Part shown: one piece after another, positions 52,153 through 61,386 of the stretch
How the letters are laid out: each line of letters opens with the position of its first letter
Position numbering within the stretch: position 1 is the stretch's first letter
NCBI GenBank assembly: GCA_963677785.2
Contig: CAXXDH010000003.1
Span: forward strand, 3,100,001-3,164,000
DNA: 64,000 nucleotides
From: G963665495 sp963677785
Lineage (GTDB): Bacteria; Desulfobacterota; Desulfovibrionia; Desulfovibrionales; Desulfovibrionaceae
Direction: 5' to 3'
Made by a program: the position numbers and the translations under genes
Notes under the pieces: model-generated
Database searches by the model: none
What the model saw: the letters and a program-made list of their open reading frames with translations, nothing else
What the model was told of the DNA's origin: nothing

Positions 52153-53664
52153 TCAACTCCTTTTGTTGCGGAAAGTGCAATGTACGGACCGGCAGGAATG
52201 AAATTCGCCGTGGCGCAGAGGAAAAATCATGGACAGGATGAGACAGGCGAACAGCAGCATCCAGCCGAACGACAGGATGGCCGTGTCCGAATAGCTGCCG
52301 TAGTTTTTCGTCAGGTCTTCAATGCTGTTGCTGAGTATGATCACCCCGAGCATCATGGGCGTGACAAAGCGCAGGCAGACGTTCCAGGCTGAGGGGACGG
52401 CGAAGTCGGAGATACGGTTGATGTACTCGCGCAGTGATTCCAGGTTGCAAAACCAGGCAATGAAAATGATTTCAACGAATCCCCCCATCAGGACGCCGAA
52501 ATTGTTGGTGAAATGATCGACAATGTCCAGCAGGAGCAAGCCCCCCCCTGTGGTGAAGATGATGCTGGCCGCAGCGCCCGATACGCAGACAAGAGTCGCG
52601 GCCTTCTTGCGGGTCAGACCGAGTTTGTCGATGCAGGCGCATACCACTGCTTCCACAATGGAAATCATCGAAGACACCCCGGCGAACAGCAGGGCAGTAA
52701 AAAACAGTACGCCGAAAAACACCGGCATTGGCATAATGTTAATGGCCGTGGGGAGTGTAATGAAGGCCAGACCCACGCCGCTGCCGGCCACCTGGCTGAC
52801 CGGTACGCCTTGCTGCGTCGCCATGTACCCCAATACGCTGAAAATCATTATGCCGGCCAGCAGGCTGAAGCCGCAGTTGATGAACACGGTCATGCACGCG
52901 TTGTTGTTCACATCCGAATCATCGGGGAGATAGCTCGAATAGGAAAGCATGATAGAGAAACCCACGGAAAGGCTGAAAAAGACCTGCCCAAACGCGTCGG
53001 CCCAGACCTTGGCGCTCGTCAATGCGGAAAAATCCGGACGGAAGAGCCAGTTTAGCCCTTCGGCAGCGCCGTCAAGCATGAGGCCCCGGCCGATGAAGAG
53101 CAGCACCATGAGGAATAGCAGCGGCATGAAGATTTTACTGGCCCATTCGATCCCTTTGCGGATTCCGGTAAACACGGCGAAGAAACAGATACACCAGGCG
53201 GCCAGCGTCGCAAAAAAAATGGGCCATTGAATGCCGCCCGGATGCAGGGGCGAATCTGTCAGTCCCAGAAACTGGCCGAAGAAAAAGGCCTTGGGATCAG
53301 ACGTCCAGGCTTGAGTGAAGGAGAACAGAAAATAGTTGATGGTCCAGGCAATGACGACAACATAATAGGAAGCGATGATGAAGGTTACCAGCACCTGCCA
53401 CCAGCCCAGCCATTCGGCCCGCGTGGAGATGGAAGTGAAGATTTTGGGCGCCGAGCCCTTGAACTTATGCCCGAGGCCGAATTCCATCATCATGACCGGA
53501 ATGCCGGCCAGAACCATTGCGGCGATGTAAGGCAGCAGAAAAGCGCCGCCGCCGTTTTCATAAGCCATGTAGGGAAAACGCCAGATGTTCCCCAGGCCGA
53601 TGGCGGATCCCACCGCGGCCAGGACAAAACCTGTCCTGGATCCCCAGGTTTCTCTTTTTTTCAT
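52153..53664 (-). CDS. NSS-family sodium-dependent amino-acid transporter
   Basis: 503 residues with about 12 membrane helices. The NSS signature GSAIGLGNIWRFPYMAYENGG (read in parts) lies near residues 18-40, with sodium-site residues; helix 6 contains FGQVFFSLSVGFSIMLSYSSY. It probably imports a neutral or aromatic amino acid, or methionine/alanine as suggested by the MetS-like partner downstream. A glutamine-type ABC system lies upstream on the same strand. Confidence 0.94.
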   Translation of the reverse strand: MKKRETWGSRTGFVLAAVGSAIGLGNIWRFPYMAYENGGGAFLLPYIAAMVLAGIPVMMMEFGLGHKFKGSAPKIFTSISTRAEWLGWWQVLVTFIIASYYVVVIAWTINYFLFSFTQAWTSDPKAFFFGQFLGLTDSPLHPGGIQWPIFFATLAAWCICFFAVFTGIRKGIEWASKIFMPLLFLMVLLFIGRGLMLDGAAEGLNWLFRPDFSALTSAKVWADAFGQVFFSLSVGFSIMLSYSSYLPDDSDVNNNACMTVFINCGFSLLAGIMIFSVLGYMATQQGVPVSQVAGSGVGLAFITLPTAINIMPMPVFFGVLFFTALLFAGVSSMISIVEAVVCACIDKLGLTRKKAATLVCVSGAAASIIFTTGGGLLLLDIVDHFTNNFGVLMGGFVEIIFIAWFCNLESLREYINRISDFAVPSAWNVCLRFVTPMMLGVIILSNSIEDLTKNYGSYSDTAILSFGWMLLFACLILSMIFPLRHGEFHSCRSVHCTFRNKRS

Positions 53665-53771
53665 TTATCTAGCTCCAATCAAATCGTCAGGTGCGAAGAA
53701 GGATTGTGTTACATTTTGTATGATGCCGGTTCCCGGCGAGTACACTATGCTGGAAAAGGCTGTCGTCATCA

Positions 53772-54503
53772 TTAAACGTGGGAAACCACTTTGCCCAGAA
53801 AATCGCGCAGACGAGGATTCTGCGGGTTGCTGAAAAAGGCGTCTGGCGTATTTTCCTCCTGGATGACACCCTGGTCGATAAAAATGACACGGTTGGCGAC
53901 CTCACGCGCAAAACCCATTTCGTGTGTGACCACGACCATGGTCATGCCTTCGCGGGCCAGCTGTTTCATGACCTCAAGCACTTCGCCCACCAGTTCGGGA
54001 TCCAGGGCGGAGGTGGGTTCGTCAAAGAGCATGACCTTGGGGTGCAGGGCCAGGGAGCGCGCAATGGCCACGCGTTGTTTTTGCCCGCCGGAAAGCTGGC
54101 CCGGATAATTGGTGGCCTTGTCGGCGAGGCCGACTTTTTTCAAGAGCTCCAGGCCGAGTTTTTCGGCCTCCTTTCGGGCCATTTTCCGGACCTTGACGGG
54201 GCCGAGCGTGACGTTTCGCAGTACGTTCATGTGCGGGAACAGGTTGAACTGCTGAAAGACCATGCCAGCTTCCGTCCGGACGTAATTGATGTTGGTTTTG
54301 GGGTCCATGACGTCGTGGTTGTCCACGACGATGGTGCCGGAGGTGGGTTCTTCGAGTTTGTTGATGCAGCGCAGCACGGTGGATTTGCCGGATCCGGACG
54401 GGCCGATGATGCAGACGACTTCGCCCTTTTCGATCCGCAGGTTGATGCCTTTGAGCACCTCCAGGCTGCCAAAGGATTTGTGCAGATTTTTGATTTCGAT
54501 CAT
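53772..54503 (-). CDS. Polar amino-acid ABC transporter ATPase (GlnQ-like)
   Basis: 243 residues from the ATG at 54503, which lies 14 nt after the permease stop; an in-frame extension would overlap the permease. Walker A GPSGSGKST near 36, Q-loop, signature LSGGQKQR, Walker B VMLFDEPTSALD and the switch His are all present. It powers uptake with the adjacent permease and binding protein. Confidence 0.95.
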   Translation of the reverse strand: MIEIKNLHKSFGSLEVLKGINLRIEKGEVVCIIGPSGSGKSTVLRCINKLEEPTSGTIVVDNHDVMDPKTNINYVRTEAGMVFQQFNLFPHMNVLRNVTLGPVKVRKMARKEAEKLGLELLKKVGLADKATNYPGQLSGGQKQRVAIARSLALHPKVMLFDEPTSALDPELVGEVLEVMKQLAREGMTMVVVTHEMGFAREVANRVIFIDQGVIQEENTPDAFFSNPQNPRLRDFLGKVVSHV

Positions 54504-54516
54504 CGGAACATCCCTG

Positions 54517-55185
54517 TTAGTTTGTCTGGATATGCAGTCTGTTTTCAAGCATTCGCAGCAGCTTGGAGATGGTCATGGTCATGGCCAGATACACGATGGC
54601 CACGGCGATGTAGACCTCGAACGCGCGGAAATTCACTGCCACGATTTCTTGCCCCGTACGCAGCAGCTCGCCGACACCGATGACCATGAGCAAAGAGGTA
54701 TCCTTGAGACTGATGATAAACTGATTTCCCAGAGGAGGGATCATACGTTTGAAGGCCTGGGGCCAGACCACATACAGCATGGACTGCGCGTGCGTCAGGC
54801 CGATGGAGCGGCCCGCTTCCATCTGGCCCTTGTTGATGGACTGCACCGCGCCGCGGACGATTTCCGCAATGTAGGCGCCGGAGTTGACGGCTATGACAAC
54901 GATGCCCGCGGTCAGCGGGGGGATGCGTATGCCGATGGCCATGGGAATGCCGTAGTAGAGGAACATGGCCTGAACCAGCATGGGCGTCCCGCGGATGGTT
55001 TCTATGTAGAATCCGGCGCATTTTCGCAGCAGCATATTGCGGGAAATTTTCATCAGGCCGAACAGGGAGCCAAGGACAAACCCGAATAGCAGCCCGCCGA
55101 CCGTGATGATGATGGTGAGTTTGGCCCCCCGCATGAGCAAGGGAAGGGTATCGATGATTACCGATGGTTCGAATTGAAAAGCCAT
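54517..55185 (-). CDS. Polar amino-acid ABC transporter permease (GlnP/HisM-like)
   Basis: 222 residues from the ATG at 55185, with a GAGGTG site. It has about five membrane helices and the EAA loop ending in the QSINKGQMEAGRSIGLTHAQ region that contacts the ATPase. It is the only permease gene here, so it probably works as a homodimer. Confidence 0.94.
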   Translation of the reverse strand: MAFQFEPSVIIDTLPLLMRGAKLTIIITVGGLLFGFVLGSLFGLMKISRNMLLRKCAGFYIETIRGTPMLVQAMFLYYGIPMAIGIRIPPLTAGIVVIAVNSGAYIAEIVRGAVQSINKGQMEAGRSIGLTHAQSMLYVVWPQAFKRMIPPLGNQFIISLKDTSLLMVIGVGELLRTGQEIVAVNFRAFEVYIAVAIVYLAMTMTISKLLRMLENRLHIQTN

Positions 55186-55209
55186 TGCCACCTCGTAGGC
55201 AGAAAAGGA

Positions 55210-55231
55210 GGGAGGCGGCACGCCGCCTCCC
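55210..55231 (-). terminator. Strong hairpin between binding-protein and permease genes
   Basis: A 10-bp perfect GC stem (GGGAGGCGGC / GCCGCCTCCC) with a 2-nt loop, followed on the minus strand by TCCTTTTC. It lies between the binding-protein stop and the permease start; such elements usually raise binding-protein mRNA relative to the downstream genes. Confidence 0.65.
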
Positions 55232-55266
55232 AGTGGATTGTCTGTGGATTGGGGGTGTCTACGGAG

Positions 55267-56013
55267 TTATTTGGGCTCGCTACCAAGCCATTTTTTGTAG
55301 AGTTCTTTGTACGCGCCGCTCTTTTTGAGCTTTTTCAACGCTTCGTTTACCTGGGGCACCAGCTTGCTGCCTTTGGGAAAACCGATGCCGTAGGACTGGC
55401 CCTGGTAGAGGGGCCCCACGATTTTGACGCTGTCTTTTCCGGTTTTGAGCACGAAGTCCGCGATGACGGGCGAATCAAACACAACGGCATCGGCGCCGCC
55501 TGTCATCAGCTCCATGAACATGGCGTCGTTGTTCGGGAATAATTTGATGTCCTTGGCATTTGCCTGCTTCTTGACGAAGTCTTCACTGGTGGTGCCGAGT
55601 TTGGTGGCCACGACTTTTCCGGCAAGGCTTTTGACGTCTGTGACGTCCTTGTTGTCCATTTTCACCAGGATTAGCAGCCCGGCATTATAGTAGGGATCGG
55701 AAAAGTCGACCACCTTGGCCCGTTCGGGTTTGATAGTCATGCCGGCAATACCCACATCAATCTGGCCGGATTGGAGCCCGGGAATGATGCCGTTGAAGTC
55801 CATGGGCTGGAGTTCGTATTCGGCGCCGATTTCTTGAGCAATGAGATCCCAGAGTTCCACGTCGAACCCCGTGTGCTTGCCCGTATTCGGATCCTTATAT
55901 TCAAATGGGGGGAAATTGGTATCCGTGGCGACGACAAGCTTGGCCGCGGATGCCTGTCCTGAAAGGGCGATGATCATCAAAAAGGCAAGAGCGAGAGACA
56001 CGATCCGTTTCAT
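55267..56013 (-). CDS. Polar amino-acid-binding periplasmic protein (GlnH-like)
   Basis: 248 residues from the ATG at 56013, with AGGAGG 5 nt upstream; the longer frame is not needed. A signal peptide (about 1-22) is followed by the type II binding fold: LVVATDTNFPPFEYKD, GFDVELWDLIAQEIG, and an RAKVVDFSDPYYNAGL block. It belongs to the GlnH/ArtJ group; the ligand is not certain. First gene of the three-gene uptake operon. Confidence 0.95.
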   Translation of the reverse strand: MKRIVSLALAFLMIIALSGQASAAKLVVATDTNFPPFEYKDPNTGKHTGFDVELWDLIAQEIGAEYELQPMDFNGIIPGLQSGQIDVGIAGMTIKPERAKVVDFSDPYYNAGLLILVKMDNKDVTDVKSLAGKVVATKLGTTSEDFVKKQANAKDIKLFPNNDAMFMELMTGGADAVVFDSPVIADFVLKTGKDSVKIVGPLYQGQSYGIGFPKGSKLVPQVNEALKKLKKSGAYKELYKKWLGSEPK

Positions 56014-56195
56014 ACAACCTCCTGGTGTTGTAAAAAAAGGTTGAAATTGTGATGACCCCGACAATTGTCCAGCATTCGAAAAACAAAAAATTATCACCCA
56101 GTTTTTATGGAATGGCAAGAGTCTTAATTAAATCATCCAATTTGGTAGGGAAAAAGTGAAGCAAGAAACGAGGAAAAAAAGAGAGGACCGGAGGT

Positions 56196-56549
56196 CTATT
56201 CCACGATCAGTCTGTCCAGATAGAGTTCTTTTCCGGAAATAATCGTATGGCCGAATTCTTCGCCGCAATCGGGACAGGGCATCAGAATAATCTGTTCGTA
56301 TTCGGGCTCGAATTCCTTGTTGCATCTGCTGCAGCGTACGACCAGGGGAACCTCGACAATTTCGAGTTTTGCTTCGGCGTATTCGGTTCCGACAGTCAGC
56401 GCTTCCCATGCAAAGCTCATGGCTTCGGGGACCAAGTTGGCCAGGCGTCCGTATTTGACGCGCACCAGGACGAGTTTTGTCGCATTGTTTTTATGCATTT
56501 CCTGTTTGACCATTTCGAACAGACTGGAGATGATGGACATTTCATGCAT
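56196..56549 (-). CDS. hypA: Hydrogenase nickel-incorporation protein HypA
   Basis: 117 residues starting MHEMSI, with the nickel-ligand His2, and a zinc site made of two CxxC pairs (CSRC and CPDC) in the C-terminal half. It delivers nickel to the hydrogenase large subunit together with HypB, which is not in the window. The start was chosen because HypA must begin MHE; an AAGGAT site precedes it. Confidence 0.95.
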   Translation of the reverse strand: MHEMSIISSLFEMVKQEMHKNNATKLVLVRVKYGRLANLVPEAMSFAWEALTVGTEYAEAKLEIVEVPLVVRCSRCNKEFEPEYEQIILMPCPDCGEEFGHTIISGKELYLDRLIVE

Positions 56550-56659
56550 GGTGGATCCTTGCTTGTCGCTACGGTTGCGCATGTGGAAACAAAATCTAAT
56601 AAAATCTACCTCCTACCTGGGTTGAACGCAAGTCCAGTTTTTTCACCCGCAGCTACGTC

Positions 56660-57277
56660 TCAGGCGCCCAAAGAGCGGATCATCTCAGCCATGGTCATTT
56701 GAGCCTGGGCCAGGGCGGTTTCAGGGTCGTCCGCCCGAGCCGCCCAGAACGCCGCTTCATTGGCCGCACCCGAGATGATATGGGCCAGGGCATCAACGGG
56801 AAAATGGCGGAGTACCCCATTGTCCATGAGACCGCTCAAAAAGGCGCGATATTTCCCCTGCACATGCTCCTCGTCAACCGCACGCCATTCTTCCCACCCC
56901 AACACAGCCGGCGCGTCGATGAGCAAAATGCGCTGCAGGCCGGGCTCGAGACAGGCAGCTAAAAATGCGTCGTTTCCGGCGATGAGCATCTCCATAGGGT
57001 CCTGGGCCTGGTCTACTGCGGTCTTCACACGCTGTTCGATTTCGGCCTGCACCTGTTCCAGCACTGCGCGGAACACTCCCTTTTTTCCGTCAAAATGATG
57101 ATACAGCGCCCCGCGGGTAACACCGGCGGCCGCTACGATCTGCTCGGCTGACACCCCTGCAAAGCCGGATTCGGCAAACAAGCGCCGTGCTTCGGAAAGG
57201 ATGCGGATTGTGGTACGCCGACTACGTTCATCCTGCTTGTTCTCATGGCCGCGAGCGGATTGTTTAGCGCTTCGCAT
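56660..57277 (-). CDS. TetR-family transcriptional regulator
   Basis: 205 residues. The helix-turn-helix domain (about 20-66) has ILSEARRLFAESGFAGVSAEQI and GVTRGALYHHFDGKKGVF. The C-terminal ligand domain resembles AcrR/NalC-type regulators. It is divergent from a C45 acyltransferase-like gene across a large palindrome, so it probably represses both genes in response to a small hydrophobic molecule. Confidence 0.93.
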   Translation of the reverse strand: MRSAKQSARGHENKQDERSRRTTIRILSEARRLFAESGFAGVSAEQIVAAAGVTRGALYHHFDGKKGVFRAVLEQVQAEIEQRVKTAVDQAQDPMEMLIAGNDAFLAACLEPGLQRILLIDAPAVLGWEEWRAVDEEHVQGKYRAFLSGLMDNGVLRHFPVDALAHIISGAANEAAFWAARADDPETALAQAQMTMAEMIRSLGA

Positions 57278-57288
57278 AAATCCCCCTT

Positions 57289-57311
57289 TACATACATACA
57301 GTATGTATGTA
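57289..57311. promoter_or_regulatory. TetR operator palindrome
   Basis: Perfect 11-1-11 palindrome TACATACATAC-A-GTATGTATGTA in the intergenic region between the TetR gene and the divergent C45 gene. It resembles AcrR-type operators and is the clear candidate for binding by the adjacent regulator. Confidence 0.85.
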
Positions 57312-57389
57312 ATATGTTTTTACACAGAATCTAAGGAAAAAGGTCGTGTTGTAAGGAAATAGGTACATATAAAATCAAGGATAAACACT

Positions 57390-58556
57390 ATGTTACCCAA
57401 GTGCAATGTCAACAGAAGGCAATTTCTGCGACTGGCCGGACTGGCTGCGGCAACGTATTGGGTGCAGCCCGTTTGGGGAGCTAATTGTATGAAAAAGAGT
57501 GAAAAGATGCCATTGATCGAGCTGGCAGGTACGCCGTCCGAGGTCGGGCGAGGTTGGGGGCAGGCCCTGGCCGAGAACATGCATCTGGGCCTGAACCGCA
57601 TACTGACCCTGGTGTACGACGTACATAAGACATCGCGTAGCGACAGCCTGTCTTTTGCAATGAAACTGTGGCCGGCTGCCACGCAATTCGACCCGGAATT
57701 GGAACCCTTTGTCCGCGGTCAGGCCCAAGGCGCTGGGATGAGCCTGGAAGAGGCGTGGGCAATACGATGCGGCCTGGAGCTGCTGTTTATGAACACCAAT
57801 CTGGCCGCCATGTGCACTACCCTGGCAGGCGCCGGGTCGGCAACTCCGGACGGTCAATCCATCTTGGGCCAGAACATTGACTGGTTTACGGGGACGCCGA
57901 TTGCCCTGTTGCATATCAAACGCAGTGACGGTCTGCGCCAATTGGTATTGCCCATATTGGGGTTGGGCGAATACACCCTTAATTCCGCTGGTCTGGCCTG
58001 CTGCCTTAATGGCGTTGCGGCCATGCAGCCGCATCTGAGGCCCAAAATCCCCCTGGCGGCCTATTTGCCGCGAGCCATGCGCCAGACTGATATCGTCGAG
58101 GCCCGCCGACTGCTGCAGCAAGCCTGCCGGGGCATAGTCGCAGTCACTTTGGCAGACGCGAAGGCCAACATTGTGTGTGTTGAAAGCACCCTGGACGAAT
58201 GCGAGCTCCTCCAGCCCCGTGACGGCTTCCTCGTCCATGCAAATAACTATAGAACCTCGCGCTTTCAGGCCGTGGACGGATGCAAGATGATATTTCCCGA
58301 CAGCAAGGCTAGAACCGCCCGTATGGATGAGCTGGCCGCAGGACTGGGCGGACGACTTACACCCGAAACGCTTGGCCGGGCATTGACGGACCACCAGGGG
58401 TACCCAAATTCCATCTGCCGTCACCCGGACCCGGCCGTGCCTCCGGGATTGCAAGCCGAGTCACTGGGATCGTTCATCATGCAGCCGGCCCAGGGGGCCA
58501 TGCTGGTAGCTGCAGGCACCCCCTGCACGCACGAATACGTTCGCTATGAAGTTTGA
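57390..58556 (+). CDS. Tat-exported C45-family (acyl-CoA:6-APA acyltransferase-like) enzyme
   Basis: 388 residues with a Tat signal (RRQFLRLAG, hydrophobic to about 30). The C45/AAT Ntn-hydrolase region has the likely nucleophile in AAMCTTLAGAG (Cys about 150), followed by the GQNIDW strand. A later NNYRTSRFQ region and GTPCTHEY near the end match the fold. Such enzymes are amide hydrolases or acyltransferases that self-process at the Cys. The substrate is unknown. Control by the divergent TetR gene suggests a function against, or on, a small acylated compound in the periplasm. Confidence 0.82.
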   Translation: MLPKCNVNRRQFLRLAGLAAATYWVQPVWGANCMKKSEKMPLIELAGTPSEVGRGWGQALAENMHLGLNRILTLVYDVHKTSRSDSLSFAMKLWPAATQFDPELEPFVRGQAQGAGMSLEEAWAIRCGLELLFMNTNLAAMCTTLAGAGSATPDGQSILGQNIDWFTGTPIALLHIKRSDGLRQLVLPILGLGEYTLNSAGLACCLNGVAAMQPHLRPKIPLAAYLPRAMRQTDIVEARRLLQQACRGIVAVTLADAKANIVCVESTLDECELLQPRDGFLVHANNYRTSRFQAVDGCKMIFPDSKARTARMDELAAGLGGRLTPETLGRALTDHQGYPNSICRHPDPAVPPGLQAESLGSFIMQPAQGAMLVAAGTPCTHEYVRYEV

Positions 58557-59136
58557 GGCCGTACACAGACCTGTGTTCTAAAAGAGAAGAGCAACTCAAT
58601 CCGCTGCGAAATCCCCCGGCAATGCCGGGGGATCAATATATTTTAACATATGCGGGAACAGCATAAAGAAGCCTCCCATCCGTACAAAAGGTGATGTTCT
58701 TTTTTTGAACCGTTCCCGCGTCCGGGCCGACGCCGGATTCGAAAGACAAGGGCGTCCCACCTCAAGTGATTCCTCCATTGTTCCAGGGCTTCCGTCCGAA
58801 GCAGCAGGGGCAACGTCTCTCCGGATGCCTTGCGCCTGTAACCGAAACGACACTTCGTTAGTAGAAATACCGCGTAATTTCAGAGAGCTGTGTCGAGATG
58901 CAGAGGCTATTTCAGCTGTGTTCAGGAAAAAAAGCACATAAGAACTGATGGAATGATCGATTGTCAGTTTTTGATAATATGCTGTAATTTTAAAGTAATT
59001 CTATGTAGAGTTGAAGAATGGACAATTGTGTCAATGGATAAAAGTTTTTTAGCTAATTATCATAATTTTGTCACAGAACGACAACATACGAGTGATACCG
59101 TCATTATTAACATTACTACTGAAAAGGAGTTGACCT
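58557..59136. other. Gene-free stretch with GC hairpin
   Basis: Near its start a 10-bp perfect stem (ATCCCCCGGC / GCCGGGGGAT, 58611-58633) may end the C45 transcript, though no U run follows. The rest becomes AT-rich toward the next gene; no credible gene was seen. Confidence 0.5.
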
Positions 59137-59340
59137 ATGGATAAAATGCGGATCACTTTTTATATTTCCAAGGATATCGTCGAGAAAGCCAAAAACGCCG
59201 CCTACTGGACCCCCGGCATGACTCTTTCCAGCCTGGCCGAGCATGCGTTGACTTCGCATGTCGGACAATTGGAAGCCGAACGTGATTGCCCTTTCCCGCA
59301 TCGGGAACGCGAACTGGTCAAAGGACGTCCCGCTTCTTAA
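59137..59340 (+). CDS. Small ribbon-helix-helix protein
   Basis: 67 residues: a beta strand (MRITFYIS) followed by two helices (KDIVEKAKNAAYW and LSSLAEHALTSHV), the layout of a ribbon-helix-helix/ParG-CopG DNA-binding fold. The C-terminal tail is charged. The start has an AAAAGGAG site. No toxin, ParA or mobile gene is adjacent, so it may be a stand-alone regulator. Confidence 0.75.
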   Translation: MDKMRITFYISKDIVEKAKNAAYWTPGMTLSSLAEHALTSHVGQLEAERDCPFPHRERELVKGRPAS

Positions 59341-59365
59341 GGGTGCGGACACAAGCCGGTTTGTC

Positions 59366-60103
59366 TTACGGAGTCAGCTCAAGGCTTCCCATGGCCCGAA
59401 GAATCTGGACCAGTTCGTCGCAATCGGCAGCACTCAGGTCGGCTCCGCTGGCCAGCAGCTCCTGCTGAGACACGCGGCCGCTTGCGACGCCCGCGGTCCA
59501 GGCCCCGGCTCGCTTGCCGGTCAGAATGTCCATGGGGTGGTCTCCAATCATCAAAGACTCCTGCGGGGTGCAGCCGATCTGTTGTAGCGCCGTCAGCAGA
59601 TGTTTGGGGTCTGGTTTTGCGCGTTGGACGTCATCCCGTGTCAAAAGTGTTGGGCAATACTCCGCGTAATCCGGAAACACGTATTGCACCGCCTGTGAAC
59701 AGTTGCGGGTGATGATCGCCGATTGGATTCCGGCTCTGCGCAATGCTTGAAACAGCGGCCGGGTAAAGGCAAAGAGCATGCCCTGCCTTGCTGCTTCCAC
59801 TTCCATGGAAAGGATCAGGTCCGCGCTGCGGGCCAGAAAATCCTGCGCACTATCGGATTCCGCTTGCGAGCCGTTGCCGAGCTGTCCCGCCACAAGCTGC
59901 TGCCACTCCAGGATGGCATGTCCAAAGGGATCAGGCGGAGCAGGGGCGTACTCCTGCGCGAGTTCTCCCAGTCGTTGGCGCATGACGTTGAAATCGAGCG
60001 TCAATTTGGCCAGGGTCCCGTCAAAATCAAAGACCAGGGCACGCAGCTGGGGAATACGCGCCGTATTTTGCGGCAAGGTGTCCTGCGTCGCTTGTGAGGG
60101 CAT
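59366..60103 (-). CDS. HAD-superfamily hydrolase (phosphoglycolate phosphatase-like)
   Basis: 245 residues with motif I FDFDGTLAKL near 28-37, a helical cap, motif III Lys in RAKPDPKHL, and motif IV IGDHPMD. Likely a small phosphatase; the substrate is not clear. Its start shares one base with the stop of the DUF3179 gene, so it is coupled to it. Confidence 0.9.
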   Translation of the reverse strand: MPSQATQDTLPQNTARIPQLRALVFDFDGTLAKLTLDFNVMRQRLGELAQEYAPAPPDPFGHAILEWQQLVAGQLGNGSQAESDSAQDFLARSADLILSMEVEAARQGMLFAFTRPLFQALRRAGIQSAIITRNCSQAVQYVFPDYAEYCPTLLTRDDVQRAKPDPKHLLTALQQIGCTPQESLMIGDHPMDILTGKRAGAWTAGVASGRVSQQELLASGADLSAADCDELVQILRAMGSLELTP

Positions 60104-61239
60104 CAGAATCCGTCGTCATGTTTTCCGGGGACGATTTCCGGGCCGGGGTAAAAACTGGCCCATGCAAACCACATGCTGTCAAAAGCGGGCACGCGTTTGA
60201 GCTTTTCTCCGTAAAAGCTGCCTGCCACGCCATTGCCTTCCGGGCTCCATTCGGAGCCGCTTTCCTTGTCCATAATCCGGCCCTGTGCGAATTCGAAATG
60301 CAGGGTCCGTCGTTTGATACTGCGGTCGAATACGCGGATTGCCCCCAGGGAAGGATCGTAAAAAGCCACCAGCTGTTTCATCCCGACATCGAAATCAATG
60401 ACTTTCTGGCTGCGCATTTTGCTTTTGATGATTGCGGCAGCCCCGCCTTCCACCGGAACCCCGATGACCTGCTCCTTGATGGGCAACCGCTTGTCCAGGT
60501 GGGGGATGTACTGGGCCACCATGTTGTTTTGGTAGTATGTGCCGCCCCGGCGGTAGGAGCCGTAGGGGTCGCGTCCGTAGGAGCGGCGGTAGCCGGTGTC
60601 GCGCGAGAGTATTTTGGCATCGGGAAATTTCTGGGTGGCCTGGCCGAAGGTGGTCCAGAGCAAAGGAAAGGTTTTCAGCTGCTGTTCGAACAAGGGACCT
60701 TCGATGGCGATGCCCAGCAGCTGGGGCCAGTGGCTGTCCGTGCTTCGGTCGTACAGGATCTGGTTGTTGAAAAGCCGCAGCCCGGTGGTGCCGAAGCCCG
60801 TCTTAAAGTTGCCGATGCTGCCGTTATAGCCGAAGACGCTGCCGGTCAGCGGGCAATAGGTGATGCTGACCGGGTTGCCGTCCACCACGTCGTTGACGAT
60901 TTCATGCCAGACCAGGATCAGGCGCGGATAAATGCGAACACCGGAAGGAAATTCGGCCACAAAGACGATATCACGCATCTCGTTGCTCAGAGTCGCGTCT
61001 TCCGTGCTGATGAATTGCGGGTTGTTGATGGACGGAATAGCGTCCCTGGTCAAGGACGTTTCGGTTTGCTGGTCGCGCAGAGAGAGCAGACGGTTCGAAT
61101 CTATCTGTTCGTCCAGCTGTTTGGATAGCTCCTCCAGTGCCTGGCCCTGTGCCCGGACGGGAGCGAAAAAGAGCGCGGCAAGCATGGCTGGGACCAGGAG
61201 CAGGGACAGCGGCAAAGGATGGCGAAAAAGGGTATTCAT
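60103..61239 (-). CDS. Exported DUF3179 protein
   Basis: About 378 residues from the ATG at 61239, with a signal peptide (core LSLLLVPAMLAALFF). DUF3179 landmarks are GVRIYPRLILVWHEIVND, ITYCPLTGSVFGYNG (with the invariant Cys) and DRSTDSHWPQLLG. The family function is unknown. It is translated together with the downstream HAD gene. Confidence 0.88.
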   Translation of the reverse strand: MNTLFRHPLPLSLLLVPAMLAALFFAPVRAQGQALEELSKQLDEQIDSNRLLSLRDQQTETSLTRDAIPSINNPQFISTEDATLSNEMRDIVFVAEFPSGVRIYPRLILVWHEIVNDVVDGNPVSITYCPLTGSVFGYNGSIGNFKTGFGTTGLRLFNNQILYDRSTDSHWPQLLGIAIEGPLFEQQLKTFPLLWTTFGQATQKFPDAKILSRDTGYRRSYGRDPYGSYRRGGTYYQNNMVAQYIPHLDKRLPIKEQVIGVPVEGGAAAIIKSKMRSQKVIDFDVGMKQLVAFYDPSLGAIRVFDRSIKRRTLHFEFAQGRIMDKESGSEWSPEGNGVAGSFYGEKLKRVPAFDSMWFAWASFYPGPEIVPGKHDDGF

Positions 61240-61386
61240 GGTGTTAAAATAGGCCATACGCGCGGTTTTTTCAAGTTTGGGTGCAAAACGGCGGTTGCTT
61301 TGGTTTTCTTTCCGCTTGTTATCAAAAATACCACATGCTATGTTCGTAATGCTTGGAACAGGTGTTTATTTTACCATGGAGGGTTT

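Noticed and set aside
58596..58937. Minus-strand 113-codon frame
   Set aside because: It crosses a strong GC hairpin, has a biased composition and no start signal.
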